64,000 bases of DNA from Cognatundibacterium squillarum (GCF_014652435.1 NZ_BMYU01000002.1:372001-436000), one strand, 5' to 3'; shown: positions 52,087-60,432, counted from the first letter of the stretch. The notes: a model not told the origin generated them from the sequence alone. Program-made: numbers and translations.

Positions 52087-52734
52087 TCAGGATCTATCCA
52101 GCCCGTTCTCCACCGCATACACTGCGATCTGGACACGGCTGGACAAATTGAGTTTCTTCAGAATATTCTGAACATGAATTTTGACGGTGCTCTCGGCCAC
52201 ATCCAGCTGGCGCGCAATTTCTTTATTGCTCAGTCCCTGCGCCAGACAAGCCACCGTTTCACGTTCACGCGGGGTCAGTTTCTCTTTTTCTGACGCTGCC
52301 GGACTATTGTGCTGATGCTGTAACTGCATTACCAGTTTAGCCGTCATGCTTTCAGAAACCACCGGCTCACCGGCAGCGGCACGTCGCACAGCATTCACCA
52401 GATAATCAGCTTCAATATTTTTGATCAGATAACCTTTAGCACCGGTACGTAAAGCCTCACCCAGATGCTCTGCTTCTTCGGATACAGTCAGCATCAGCAC
52501 CGCCGTCGATGGCATATCGGCGACAATCAGGCGCATGGCTTCCAAGCCAGACAAACCGGGCATGTTCAGATCCATCAGCACCACATCCGGTTGCAACTGA
52601 CGCGCACGTTTGACGCCCTCTGCACCATCCGACGCTTCACCAACGATTTCAAAATCCGTTTGTCGCTGCAATAGTAAGCGGATGCCGGTGCGAAACAGCG
52701 TATGGTCATCCACCAGTAAAATCTTGATCGTCAT
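52087..52734 (-). CDS. narL: Nitrate/nitrite response regulator, NarL family
   Basis: A 215-residue response regulator. The receiver has the acidic pair in ILLVDDHTLFRTG, the phospho-acceptor Asp in VVLMDLNMPGLSG, and the Thr/Ser and Lys of MLTVSE and GYLIKN. The output is a LuxR/NarL helix-turn-helix (LTPRERETVACLAQGLSNKEI, landmark SNKEIARQL). It pairs with the kinase gene just upstream. The start at 52734 is preferred because GAAGGA lies six bases before it; the ATG at 52740 touches that site directly. It would regulate nitrate respiration or assimilation genes, most of which are not in the window. Confidence 0.92.
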   Translation of the reverse strand: MTIKILLVDDHTLFRTGIRLLLQRQTDFEIVGEASDGAEGVKRARQLQPDVVLMDLNMPGLSGLEAMRLIVADMPSTAVLMLTVSEEAEHLGEALRTGAKGYLIKNIEADYLVNAVRRAAAGEPVVSESMTAKLVMQLQHQHNSPAASEKEKLTPRERETVACLAQGLSNKEIARQLDVAESTVKIHVQNILKKLNLSSRVQIAVYAVENGLDRS

Positions 52735-52771
52735 CGTCATTCCTTCTTTTGCCTGAGTTTCTGTCTGAATA

Positions 52772-54694
52772 TCAGGCGACACGCCGTTCGTGGCGCGTCA
52801 GATTCAGTATCACGCGTGTGCCTTCACCACTGGCGCTCTGAATATCCAGAGTCGCCGACATCTGCGCGGCGCGTTCCTGCATAATGCGTAATCCCACATG
52901 GGAATCGCCTTTTTCGGCGAGTTCCGCTGCACTGAAGCCGCGTCCGTTATCTTCCACCCGCAGGCTGAAATCACGCTCGTTCAGAATGCTGACCACTACC
53001 TGATCTGCCTGCGCATGCTTGCGGATATTCGACAGCGCTTCCTGCAAAATAAATAAAACCTGCAATTGCTGTTCCGGCCCCAGCGGTGCGCCTTGCCCAC
53101 TCACATCCAGACTGGCATGCACACCAGTCTGACGTTCAAAGCGTTTCAGCACATTCTGCACCTCTGCTTCAAAATCCGATTCCTGCAAGCGGGTACGGAA
53201 ATTCAGCAGCAATTCGCGCACATCTTCGTAACTCTCCTGCACACCGGCGCGCAACAGCGGAATGATATCTTCGACTTCCGTGAATTGTCCGCGCTTTTGC
53301 GAATCTTCCAGCATTTGTACCTGCAGATTCAGGAAGTTCAACCCCTGCGCAATACTGTCGTGCAAACCCTGCGCCATCAGATTGCGTTCCTGCGATACCG
53401 CGTATTCAAGCTCTTTCGCAATCAGGCGCTGATTCTCAATGGCCGTGCCAAGATTGCGGCCCAGCGTTTCCAGCAAACGGCGCTCTTCCGCTGTCAGCAA
53501 ACGCGTATCACGAAAATGCAGAGAAAAACTGCCGATCACTTTATCCATCGCGGTGATCTGGAATACCGCCAGACCGTGAAAGCCTTCTTCTTTACACAAA
53601 TAGGTTTTCGGCGTGCTCAGCGCCTGCAAATCCTGAATCACAATCACGCCTTTGCGGGTAGCCTCACCACAAAAACAGGAATGCACTTTCATGCAGTGCT
53701 CTTTATCTGTAATGTCTTCTGAAATACCTTCATGCACAGTCAGATGCAGATTGTCGCTGTCGCCATCCAGTATTCTTACTGTACCGCCGTCTGCACCGGT
53801 GCGCTGCATGATACGTGCCAGAAATCCCCTGCTCAGTTCTTCAATGGTGTGAGGGCCCGCCAGAAATCCGCCGATTTCATACAGGGTAGACATTTCATGA
53901 TTCTGCGAACGCAATTTCGCCGTTTTTTCAGCTACCTTGTCTTCCAGTGTGCGCTGAGCCGTCTGAATTTTATCGGCCATCTGATTAAAGGCCTTTGCCA
54001 GCTCACCGAATTCATCTTCGCTGTCCACTTCCACTCTGGCATCCAGATGATTCTGTGTCATCAGCGCAATACCCTGCTGCAAGCGGTTGACCGGCGAAAT
54101 GATCCAGAGGAACAGCAAATACAGCACTGCCACACTGGCCGCCAGCGACATAAAAATCAGCGCGGTCTGACACAGGCGCAGCCAGGTCGTTTTCTCAGCC
54201 AGTTCAGTTTCGACCGCAGATACCAGCTGATTGATATTCCCGACAAACAAGGGAATGTGATCCCGCAATACGGATAAAGCCGCCTGACGCTGCGGCATAT
54301 CCTGCGCGTTCAGTACAGCTTCGGTGTAACGCTGAATTTCCTGCTGCCAGCGTTTTTCCACATCATTTAACTGTTGTTGAATTGCAGGAGAGGCCGGTAA
54401 AAACAGCGGGCGCTGCGGATCACCTTTGTGCAGCAGCATGAAGGTCTGGCGGAATTCATTCAGTTCATCCTGCAGCGCTTGGGGCGCTGCATTCAGGCTG
54501 ATTTGCGATAGCAGTTTGTACGAGCGCATACGCATCGTACCGGCCTCATTAATAGCTGCTGCGCCGCCTTCCAGCTGCCATGACAGCAGCAAGGTATAGC
54601 CAACCGCCGACAGTGTCAGCATCAGGCCAATCAGCGTGGATGCGAGAATCCGGAAGGTCAGGCGCTGGCGTAAAGGGAGCAGCAGATTTTCCAT
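52772..54694 (-). CDS. narX: Nitrate/nitrite sensor histidine kinase, NarX family
   Basis: A 640-residue membrane kinase. Two membrane helices (about 15-37 and 172-196) enclose a periplasmic four-helix sensor with the P-box INEAGTMRMRSYKL just after the first helix, whose conserved Arg binds nitrate. A HAMP segment (about 197-250), a Cys-rich GAF-like central module (HCMKVHSCFCGEA, YLCKEEGFHGLAV) and the HisKA_3 core follow. The phospho-His is in GLHDSIAQGLNFL near residue 445; the ATPase motifs are NIRKHAQA and DNGRGF. It is in one operon with narL and, 29 bp upstream, moaA. The Cys in the central module may sense redox state, as suggested for NarX relatives. Confidence 0.93.
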   Translation of the reverse strand: MENLLLPLRQRLTFRILASTLIGLMLTLSAVGYTLLLSWQLEGGAAAINEAGTMRMRSYKLLSQISLNAAPQALQDELNEFRQTFMLLHKGDPQRPLFLPASPAIQQQLNDVEKRWQQEIQRYTEAVLNAQDMPQRQAALSVLRDHIPLFVGNINQLVSAVETELAEKTTWLRLCQTALIFMSLAASVAVLYLLFLWIISPVNRLQQGIALMTQNHLDARVEVDSEDEFGELAKAFNQMADKIQTAQRTLEDKVAEKTAKLRSQNHEMSTLYEIGGFLAGPHTIEELSRGFLARIMQRTGADGGTVRILDGDSDNLHLTVHEGISEDITDKEHCMKVHSCFCGEATRKGVIVIQDLQALSTPKTYLCKEEGFHGLAVFQITAMDKVIGSFSLHFRDTRLLTAEERRLLETLGRNLGTAIENQRLIAKELEYAVSQERNLMAQGLHDSIAQGLNFLNLQVQMLEDSQKRGQFTEVEDIIPLLRAGVQESYEDVRELLLNFRTRLQESDFEAEVQNVLKRFERQTGVHASLDVSGQGAPLGPEQQLQVLFILQEALSNIRKHAQADQVVVSILNERDFSLRVEDNGRGFSAAELAEKGDSHVGLRIMQERAAQMSATLDIQSASGEGTRVILNLTRHERRVA

Positions 54695-54723
54695 AAATGG
54701 CGGAATGTTCAGTGTCAGAATGA

Positions 54724-55752
54724 TCAGCCGCCAGTATGCGACATAAAACGGATAATCTGCTGTGGTTGCTCACGAAATTCGTGTTTTTCCGGTTTCAGCT
54801 CTATCGCCTGACGGATAATCGCAGTCAGCTCCGCATCGCTGCAGCCATCGCGCAGCGGCGCACGCAGATCAACGCTGTGCTCTTGCCCCAGACACAGATA
54901 CAGACGGCCATCGGAAGCAAGACGCACGCGGTTGCAACTGGCGCAGAAATGCTGACTCATCGGAGTGATAAAGCCCAGTGAATTGTGGCCATCCGGCGTT
55001 TCCCAGTAACGCGCCGGGCCACCGCCCAGCTCTCTGGTGACAGGAATCAGGCCGAATTCGCTGACCAGTTGCTGTCGTATCGTTTCCAGCGTAGCCATCC
55101 CGCGTACGCTGCCGGTTTGCCCCATCGGCATTTCTTCGATCAGCCGCAAAATATAGCCATGCTCAAAGCAATAGCGCACGACGGCCGGAATTTCATGCTC
55201 ATTCACGCCCTTCAGCAGCACCATATTGACCTTTACCGGCCCCAGCCCTGCAGCACGCGCTGCTTCCAGCCCTGCCAGCACATGTGGCAGCTTGTCCGCA
55301 CCGGTAATACCGGCCCAGCAGGCACGGTCTAAGCTATCCAGACTGACGTTTAAGCGATTCAGTCCGGCTGCCTGCAATTCGGCGGCCACCGGTGCCAGCA
55401 GCGTACCGTTGGTGGACAGAGAAATATCTTCCACTCTCTCGATCGCACGGATACCGGCGATCAGTTGCGGTAAGCCTTTGCGGGTCAGCGGTTCGCCGCC
55501 GGTAATGCGCACGCGACGCGTACCCAGTGCGGCAAAAATGCGGGTCAGCCGCAGAATTTCCGGATACGTCAGCCATGCCGCCGGCTCAGTAAAGTCCCGG
55601 AAACCTTTAGGCATGCAGTAATTGCAGCGCAGATCACATTTATCCGTGACCGAGATACGCAGATAGCGGATATCGCGCCCGAAGCGGTCCCGCAGCACGG
55701 GGCTTTGTTCTTGACGCTCAGCAATGGAAGGAATAGCAGGCATAATGTCCAT
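54724..55752 (-). CDS. moaA: GTP 3',8-cyclase MoaA
   Basis: A 342-residue radical SAM enzyme that starts molybdenum cofactor synthesis. The SAM cluster is DKCDLRCNYCMPKG (Cys-x3-Cys-x2-Cys), followed by GGEPLTRKGLPQLI. The second, C-terminal cluster that binds GTP is in MSQHFCASCNRVRLASDGRLYLCLG (Cys-x2-Cys-x13-Cys). The chain ends with SHTGG, the conserved GG tail needed for activity. Nitrate reductases need this cofactor, so its linkage to narXL is functional. The start may be 55752 or the ATG at 55743; the frame is open to 55779. The family length (about 330-340) favours either. Confidence 0.93.
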   Translation of the reverse strand: MDIMPAIPSIAERQEQSPVLRDRFGRDIRYLRISVTDKCDLRCNYCMPKGFRDFTEPAAWLTYPEILRLTRIFAALGTRRVRITGGEPLTRKGLPQLIAGIRAIERVEDISLSTNGTLLAPVAAELQAAGLNRLNVSLDSLDRACWAGITGADKLPHVLAGLEAARAAGLGPVKVNMVLLKGVNEHEIPAVVRYCFEHGYILRLIEEMPMGQTGSVRGMATLETIRQQLVSEFGLIPVTRELGGGPARYWETPDGHNSLGFITPMSQHFCASCNRVRLASDGRLYLCLGQEHSVDLRAPLRDGCSDAELTAIIRQAIELKPEKHEFREQPQQIIRFMSHTGG

Positions 55753-55801
55753 TCTCTGCCAGCGGCAGACAACGCACAATTGCTCTGGCTGGCTAGACCA
55801 T

Positions 55802-55819
55802 ATAGTTCTTTCGAACTAT
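55802..55819. promoter_or_regulatory. Palindrome upstream of moaA
   Basis: ATAGTTC and GAACTAT form a perfect 7-bp inverted repeat with a TTTC centre, 50 bp before the moaA start. On the plus strand TTTTTC follows, so it also looks like a small terminator, but no gene ends there on that strand. An operator or moaA leader element is more likely. Confidence 0.4.
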
Positions 55820-55929
55820 TTTTCTGACATGAAGCGTCAGTTTTTTCCCCGAAACCGTAACCGGATACAGACTGACATCTGCATACCGCAGCTAGCCTCT
55901 ATAATTTCGCGCTTCACGAGGGAAACAAT

Positions 55930-56280
55930 ATGAGCTGGTTAATCACAAAATATCTGGTAACCGCAGGCCTGGTGGTAGCGATTTCAGAACTTGCCAAACG
56001 CAGCGATAAACTGGGCGGCCTGATCGCGGCGCTGCCTTTCGTCACCCTCCTGACGCTGATCTGGCTGCATATCGAGCAACAGCCACAGGAAAAAATCGCT
56101 TCGCATGCGTGGTACACCTTCTGGTACGTGCTGCCGACGCTGCCAATGTTTCTGGTGTTCCCGGCCCTGCTCTCACGACTTGGTTTCTGGCCTGCGCTGA
56201 TTTTATCGGCCTTGCTGACGATTGCCCTGTTTGCCGGGTTTGCACTGATCATGCGGCGTTTCGGGGTGCATTTGCTGTAA
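55930..56280 (+). CDS. DUF3147-family membrane protein
   Basis: A 116-residue inner-membrane protein with four hydrophobic segments. The start SWLITKYLVTAGLVVAISELAKRSDKLGGL and the next helix AALPFVTLLTLIWL are typical of DUF3147, in which a Ser/Lys-Arg pair sits between helices 1 and 2. Function is unknown. ACGAGGGAAACAAT before the ATG is a ribosome site. It is transcribed away from moaA; 117 bp separate it from the paiB-like gene, and the sequence between has no terminator, so they may be linked. Confidence 0.82.
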   Translation: MSWLITKYLVTAGLVVAISELAKRSDKLGGLIAALPFVTLLTLIWLHIEQQPQEKIASHAWYTFWYVLPTLPMFLVFPALLSRLGFWPALILSALLTIALFAGFALIMRRFGVHLL

Positions 56281-56397
56281 AGCGGCGCGGTTTTCCGATA
56301 CAGATATCGCAAGTTTGCCTGACCGATTGTCATGCATCGTTTGCTGAAAATTCCTGCACTATCAGCGTTTTAACCCTGAACTGATAACAACCCGCCC

Positions 56398-57045
56398 ATG
56401 TACAACCCGACCCGTTTTCAGGAAAACCGCCCCGAAGTTCTGGCTGCGTTAATGCAGCAATTTCCGCTGGCCACCATCGTTACCAGTCAGGATGGCGAAC
56501 CTTGCGCCGATCACATACCGTTGCAATACATCGCCACAGAAAACGGCAATGGCAGGCTGATCGGCCACGTGGCGCGTGCGAATCCGCTCTGGAAACATGC
56601 AGACGGGCAAAAGGTACTGGTGATTTTTCAGGGGCCGCAAGCCTATATCACGCCAAACTGGTACGCCAGCAAAGCCGAAGACCCGCGCGTAGTGCCGACC
56701 TGGAATTATGCGGTGGTTCATGCACGCTGCACGCTGCGCACTGTGAGCGAACCGACGGCCCTGCTGGCTATTCTGCGGCAGCTCACTGATCAGCATGAAA
56801 GCAGCCAGTTCCACCCGTGGAGCGTCGATGATGCGCCAGCGGACTATCTCGATAAACTTTGCGCCGCGATTGTCGGTATCGAACTCGATGTCCACACGCT
56901 GGATGGCAAATGGAAAGTCAGTCAGGATAAGACACGCCAGAATCATGACTCGCTGGTGCAAGGTCTGCGTCAGGCCGGATCAGAGGATCAGCAGGCACTG
57001 GCGGACATGCTGCACGGCTACGGACCGGTGGAGAACAGGGACTGA
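56398..57045 (+). CDS. PaiB-family FMN-binding protein
   Basis: A 215-residue protein of the PaiB family (split-barrel flavin fold). It starts with the family signature MYNPTRFQENRPEVLAALM and contains ADHIPL, LIGHVARANPLWK, AYITPNWYASK and VPTWNYAVVHARC. In Bacillus, PaiB is a negative regulator of sporulation and protease genes, but in Gram-negative bacteria its role is unclear; an FMN-dependent reaction is as likely. There is no PaiA acetyltransferase beside it. Length is normal and no damage is visible. Its 3' flank holds repeat copy D. Confidence 0.88.
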   Translation: MYNPTRFQENRPEVLAALMQQFPLATIVTSQDGEPCADHIPLQYIATENGNGRLIGHVARANPLWKHADGQKVLVIFQGPQAYITPNWYASKAEDPRVVPTWNYAVVHARCTLRTVSEPTALLAILRQLTDQHESSQFHPWSVDDAPADYLDKLCAAIVGIELDVHTLDGKWKVSQDKTRQNHDSLVQGLRQAGSEDQQALADMLHGYGPVENRD

Positions 57046-57093
57046 AGCGGCCGGACTGCGGCAATACCGCCTGAAATTACCTGAAATTGCCCG

Positions 57094-57176
57094 AAATGCG
57101 GGGTTCAGCACAGCGATTCCCCGCTTGTCGGCAGAAAGTCCGGGTCTCCAGAATCATCAAATGCAGATTTCTGCAC
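57094..57176 (+). repeat. 83-bp intergenic repeat, copy D
   Basis: Gapless match, with the core CTTGTCGGCAGAAAGTCCGG. The centre (GCAGAAA) pairs perfectly over 7 bp with the distal TTTCTGC. It lies between convergent genes, 48 bp after the paiB-like stop and 43 bp before the TetR stop. Confidence 0.88.
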
Positions 57177-57219
57177 AATCAGAGTGAACATTCTGACCGG
57201 CAGCGGCGCGTTCGCCGCC

Positions 57220-57894
57220 TCAGGCCAGCGCACCGCGCCAGTACTCGTCCAGCGCCTGTTGCAGTTCGGTACGGAAATCCGGCCGGATCGCGGCAAATTC
57301 CGGCGCTTCCAGCAATTTGCGCAAATGCTCCGGATAATCCAGCGATTGCCACAAACCCCGGATCAGCGCATGGCTGCGCAACAGCAAACTGGTGCCACGC
57401 CCGGCCGGTAACTGCAGCGCTTTATCCAGTGCACTTCCGGTGTTGTTCAGCGCAAGGGTTAAGCCGATTTTGAAATCACGCAGGAATGCTTCACTGAGAT
57501 TTTGTTCCAGCACGCTGTAGGTCATCGCGTCCAGCCGCAGAAACGCCGGATGCGCATCCAGATACGCCAGAATACCGGCAATCAGCTGCCCCGCCAGCGT
57601 AGTTCGCTGATCTGCAGACATATCGCCGTCCGCCATACCATCTGCCACCACCCCAAGCTGCTCCCGCAACGTTTGCAGCAAGCCGTGAAATTCCTGTTCC
57701 AGCAGCGACAGAAAAATTTCTTCCTTGGTCTGAAAATACAGATACACCGTCCCCTTTGCCAACCCCGCCTGCTGCGCAATGCTGATCACAGACGGCAATT
57801 GCCGGTCGTTCAGCAAAAATAAGGCACGGGCCGCATCCAGTATCAGGCTGCGTTTGGCTTGTTTATCGTGATGACTGAGGGCACGGGTTTTCAT
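57220..57894 (-). CDS. TetR-family transcriptional regulator
   Basis: A 224-residue repressor. The N-terminal helix-turn-helix reads RSLILDAARALFLLND then VISIAQQAGLAKGTVYLYFQTKEE, with the hallmark GLAKGTVYLYF. The C-terminal ligand domain is about 170 residues, all helical, resembling the TetR_C group of fatty-acid or envelope stress regulators. The start at 57894 (MKTRALSHHD) is a choice between two close methionines. A perfect 18-bp palindrome 36 bp upstream is almost certainly its own operator. No target gene apart from itself is adjacent on the divergent side, since an AT-rich insert lies there. The target may have been displaced. Confidence 0.88.
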   Translation of the reverse strand: MKTRALSHHDKQAKRSLILDAARALFLLNDRQLPSVISIAQQAGLAKGTVYLYFQTKEEIFLSLLEQEFHGLLQTLREQLGVVADGMADGDMSADQRTTLAGQLIAGILAYLDAHPAFLRLDAMTYSVLEQNLSEAFLRDFKIGLTLALNNTGSALDKALQLPAGRGTSLLLRSHALIRGLWQSLDYPEHLRKLLEAPEFAAIRPDFRTELQQALDEYWRGALA

Positions 57895-57929
57895 AACAGG
57901 ATTCAAAACACAAGACGGCTATTGTAGCC

Positions 57930-57947
57930 TTACCTGTGCACAGGTAA
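57930..57947. promoter_or_regulatory. TetR operator
   Basis: TTACCTGTGCACAGGTAA is a perfect 18-bp palindrome, 36 bp before the tetR start. The half-site TTACCTGTG is typical in length and style for TetR-family autoregulation. Confidence 0.72.
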
Positions 57948-58079
57948 GAAACTGAACTGATAAAAATCATGTTCCGTGGGTATCGTCATTTCTGCGCGTT
58001 TTTTTCTTCGGCGTCGAGAGATATGGTGGATCTGACGTTCAGTTTCACGGCGGGCTAAAAGTATAAGTACATCCGAACG

Positions 58080-58190
58080 AACCAACTTGTGGACAGTTTT
58101 TATCCGCGGACTCTAAATTAGTTGCGTACAAATTTGGGGAGCTGGTCACAGCGGCGTAAAGCGACAAGGTACTGCAATGCCTTGTTAAGC
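58080..58190 (-). other. Possible attC-like site downstream of the orphan gene
   Basis: On the minus strand, GCTTAAC (58184-58190) lies 3 bp after the stop of the gene at 58194 and fits the integron core RYYYAAC. About 100 bp on, GTTGGTT (58080-58086) is one mismatch from GTTRRRY. Inside them, GCAGT and ACTG elements occur at similar distances (GCATTGCAGT versus ACTGTCC). The arrangement is that of a gene cassette recombination site. One core is degenerate, and no integrase or second attC is present, so this is tentative. Confidence 0.3.
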
Positions 58191-58193
58191 GAT

Positions 58194-58667
58194 TTAAACC
58201 CACTCGTTTTCAGTCAATCGTTTTAACTCTGAACATGCTGATATAAATTCAGATTTATCAAACTCTGCTTTTTGCTCATTCTTACTCCACTGAACTGAGG
58301 TAACTATTCCATTGATGACTTCCACAGCAAACCCAAAACGAGCCCAAATAACTTTGTCTTTTTCAACTACTTGCTCAACCACGATAACCGTACAAGCCAA
58401 ATCTACATCATCGGGACAAATTAGAAGCGGTACGAATGTTGAAGAGTTTTCTTTATGCGGAATCAACAGTTTCCAAGCTGAATTTAGCTCATTTTCATCC
58501 AATAACCAGCCTTGAGCGGGAACTAATCCAAATGTATCGTCTTCGCATGAGGCATTTTCAGCTATACATTTTATCCAAAGTTCAATCGGTGTTCCATCAA
58601 TTGCTAAAACTGGATGAGGCGATGTCGCATAAGCCGACTTATGCATTTCAGCAGATATCAAATTCAT
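58194..58667 (-). CDS. AT-rich orphan gene, unknown function
   Basis: A 157-residue soluble acidic protein with no signal peptide. Base composition and codon use are clearly more AT-rich than on either side, suggesting transfer. Residues about 15-35 (SPHPVLAIDGTPIELWI) and the C-terminal half (VIWARFGFAVEVINGIVTSVQW) look like a beta-rich fold. The size and style resemble toxin-immunity or cassette-encoded proteins, but I do not recognise a family. The start at 58667 follows a 75-bp very AT-rich leader. The flank after its stop may be an attC-like site. It interrupts a cluster of same-strand genes between tetR and a dehydrogenase-like gene. Confidence 0.65.
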   Translation of the reverse strand: MNLISAEMHKSAYATSPHPVLAIDGTPIELWIKCIAENASCEDDTFGLVPAQGWLLDENELNSAWKLLIPHKENSSTFVPLLICPDDVDLACTVIVVEQVVEKDKVIWARFGFAVEVINGIVTSVQWSKNEQKAEFDKSEFISACSELKRLTENEWV

Positions 58668-58742
58668 ATGTCAAATCCTAATTTCTCACAATCGTCGAAA
58701 TCAAATTGTTAAATAACTATTTATAACATATATGTCATAAAA

Positions 58743-59399
58743 TTAATACTCCAAGACCGCGTCTGCGAGAATGGCTGCAGATTCCAGAATGTGAACACCA
58801 GCGCCGGATTCCACTGCCATGCGGTGCATGCACTGCGCAACGCGGCTGGCGGGTACGATGCGGTATTTGCGCGGAATCAGCGGTGCCAGCCAGCTGAATA
58901 CCCGCAATGCGATTGCTTCGCCGGGGCGGTGCTCAGTGCGCTGTCCGCCCAGCAATGAAGGGCGCACAATGTTCAGCGATGCAAATCCGAGTGCCTGCAA
59001 TGCTGCTTCGGTCTGACCTTTGGAGCGCAGATAAAACGAAGCAGCATTAGGGTTTGCGCCGAGTGAGGAGTTATACACCATGCACTGGCAACCGGCTTTC
59101 AGCGCCAGCTGCGCGGCTTGAATCACATAATCATGGTCGATGCGAGTGAAGTCTGCCTGACTACCGGCCTGCCGGATTGTGGTACCGAAAGCGCACAACA
59201 CAGCATCGGCTTTCCACCAGTCCGCATGTTCCGGCAGTGCCGCAAAATCCACGATTGGATTGTCGAGCTTAGGATGCGGTGGCAGCGGTTTGCGGGTAGG
59301 TGCCGTGACGCGGCTGACTGACGTATCCTGCAAGGCTTGCTGCAATAATTGCTGCCCGACCAGTCCGGTAGCGCCGAGAATTAAAAGATGTTTATTCAT
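58743..59399 (-). CDS. NAD(P)-binding Rossmann protein of the atypical SDR type
   Basis: A 218-residue protein starting with the nucleotide loop LLILGATGLVGQQLL. It contains AVLCAFGTTIRQAGS, a VYNSSLGANPNA segment where the usual Ser of the active site sits, and FYLRSKGQTEAAL, in which Tyr and Lys have the SDR spacing. This resembles YbjT/oxidoreductase HTATIP2-like proteins. The substrate is unknown. The start at 59399 is preceded by AAGGATTCTGCTT; the frame extends 18 codons further. It lies 60 bp after the SDR gene at 59460 on the same strand, so they are probably co-transcribed under the TetR-like sites at 60259. Confidence 0.83.
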   Translation of the reverse strand: MNKHLLILGATGLVGQQLLQQALQDTSVSRVTAPTRKPLPPHPKLDNPIVDFAALPEHADWWKADAVLCAFGTTIRQAGSQADFTRIDHDYVIQAAQLALKAGCQCMVYNSSLGANPNAASFYLRSKGQTEAALQALGFASLNIVRPSLLGGQRTEHRPGEAIALRVFSWLAPLIPRKYRIVPASRVAQCMHRMAVESGAGVHILESAAILADAVLEY

Positions 59400-59459
59400 A
59401 AGCAGAATCCTTACAGAAAACCGGTTCAGGTTTAACGAAAAACTGACACGCACCAGAAG

Positions 59460-60245
59460 TCAGTTTTTCATCAGCGACGCAGCAATTTTCGCCTGTAACC
59501 AGCGCGGTGCAAAACGATTCGAAAAAATCGTCAGCTTGTTCATGATGCCGGGAATCACGCTTGGCTTACCGGCAAACATTGCGCGCAGGCCAATCTCCGC
59601 TACCGGACGCGATTGCATCATCATTAAACGCTGGTACAGTGTGGCTTTCTGACCAGACACATCCAGAAAACCGGTTGCCGTAATGCCCGGTGATAACACG
59701 CTGACCTTCACGCCGTATTTTGCCATTTCCACGTTCAGCGCTTCACCCAGCAACAGCACATAGGCTTTGGATGCGGCGTACGCTGCGTAAAACGGCGTTG
59801 CCTGATACCCGCCGATACTGGCCACCAGCAGTATCTGCCCTTCGCCGCGTTGCTGCATCTGGCGTGCAAAACCATAAGTCAGGCGGGTCAGCGACATCAT
59901 ATTCAGTTGCAGCATTTCTTCGGTTTTTTCGTATGGCTGTTCAGTAAATTCGCCGAACACACCAAAACCGGCGTTATTGATCAGCGTATGAATCTGAATA
60001 TTCTGTGCTGCCAGCGTTGCAATCAGTGCATCAGCACCTGCGGCACTCGCCAGATCCTGTGCGATGACGCTGACCTGCACACGGTGCTGGCTGCGCAATT
60101 CCGTTGCCAGTACTTCCATCGGCGCTGCCCGACGTGCCACCAGCACCAGATCATATCCGCGCTCTGCCAGCAAACTGGCGAAATCCTGTCCGAAACCGCT
60201 GGAGGCACCGGTTACCAGCGCCCATTTTCCGCTTACTTTTTCCAT
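59460..60245 (-). CDS. Short-chain dehydrogenase/reductase
   Basis: A 261-residue classical SDR. It has the cofactor motif TGASSGFGQDFA, NNAGFGVFGEF, and the catalytic set with Ser in LLVASIGGY and Tyr-x3-Lys in YAASKAYVL, followed by LSPGITATGF. The basic VARR at the end of strand 2 points to NADP. It belongs to the group of YqjQ/DltE-like dehydrogenases acting on lipids or ketones; the substrate is unknown. The start at 60245 has AAAGGAATTTC upstream. The two TetR-like palindromes just upstream suggest inducible expression together with the following Rossmann-protein gene. Confidence 0.88.
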   Translation of the reverse strand: MEKVSGKWALVTGASSGFGQDFASLLAERGYDLVLVARRAAPMEVLATELRSQHRVQVSVIAQDLASAAGADALIATLAAQNIQIHTLINNAGFGVFGEFTEQPYEKTEEMLQLNMMSLTRLTYGFARQMQQRGEGQILLVASIGGYQATPFYAAYAASKAYVLLLGEALNVEMAKYGVKVSVLSPGITATGFLDVSGQKATLYQRLMMMQSRPVAEIGLRAMFAGKPSVIPGIMNKLTIFSNRFAPRWLQAKIAASLMKN

Positions 60246-60258
60246 GAAATTCCTTTAA

Positions 60259-60305
60259 ATGACCATTGGTCAGTTACCGATCAAAAATAAATGACCGTCG
60301 GTCAT
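60259..60305 (-). promoter_or_regulatory. Two TetR-type operators upstream of the SDR gene
   Basis: ATGACCATTGGTCAG (60259-60273) and ATGACCGTCGGTCAT (60291-60305) are near-identical palindromes with half-sites ATGACC/GGTCAT, 32 bp apart centre to centre. They differ from the TetR site at 57930, and no other tetR gene is in the window, so the regulator is probably elsewhere. Alternatively it has been lost. Confidence 0.65.
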
Positions 60306-60432
60306 TTTTGGAATATCCTAAAAATTCCGGCGCTGTTCGTCAAGCAGAATTTTGTTGCAATGCGCTGTTATCTTTGCCGTCACACATTATCCGGCACAGC
60401 AGATCAGGCAAGATTTTGTATCTGAAAATGGC

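Noticed and set aside
57960-58180. Insertion sequence remnant
   Set aside because: No transposase fragment, terminal inverted repeat or target duplication could be identified. The attC-like reading explains the composition change at least as well.
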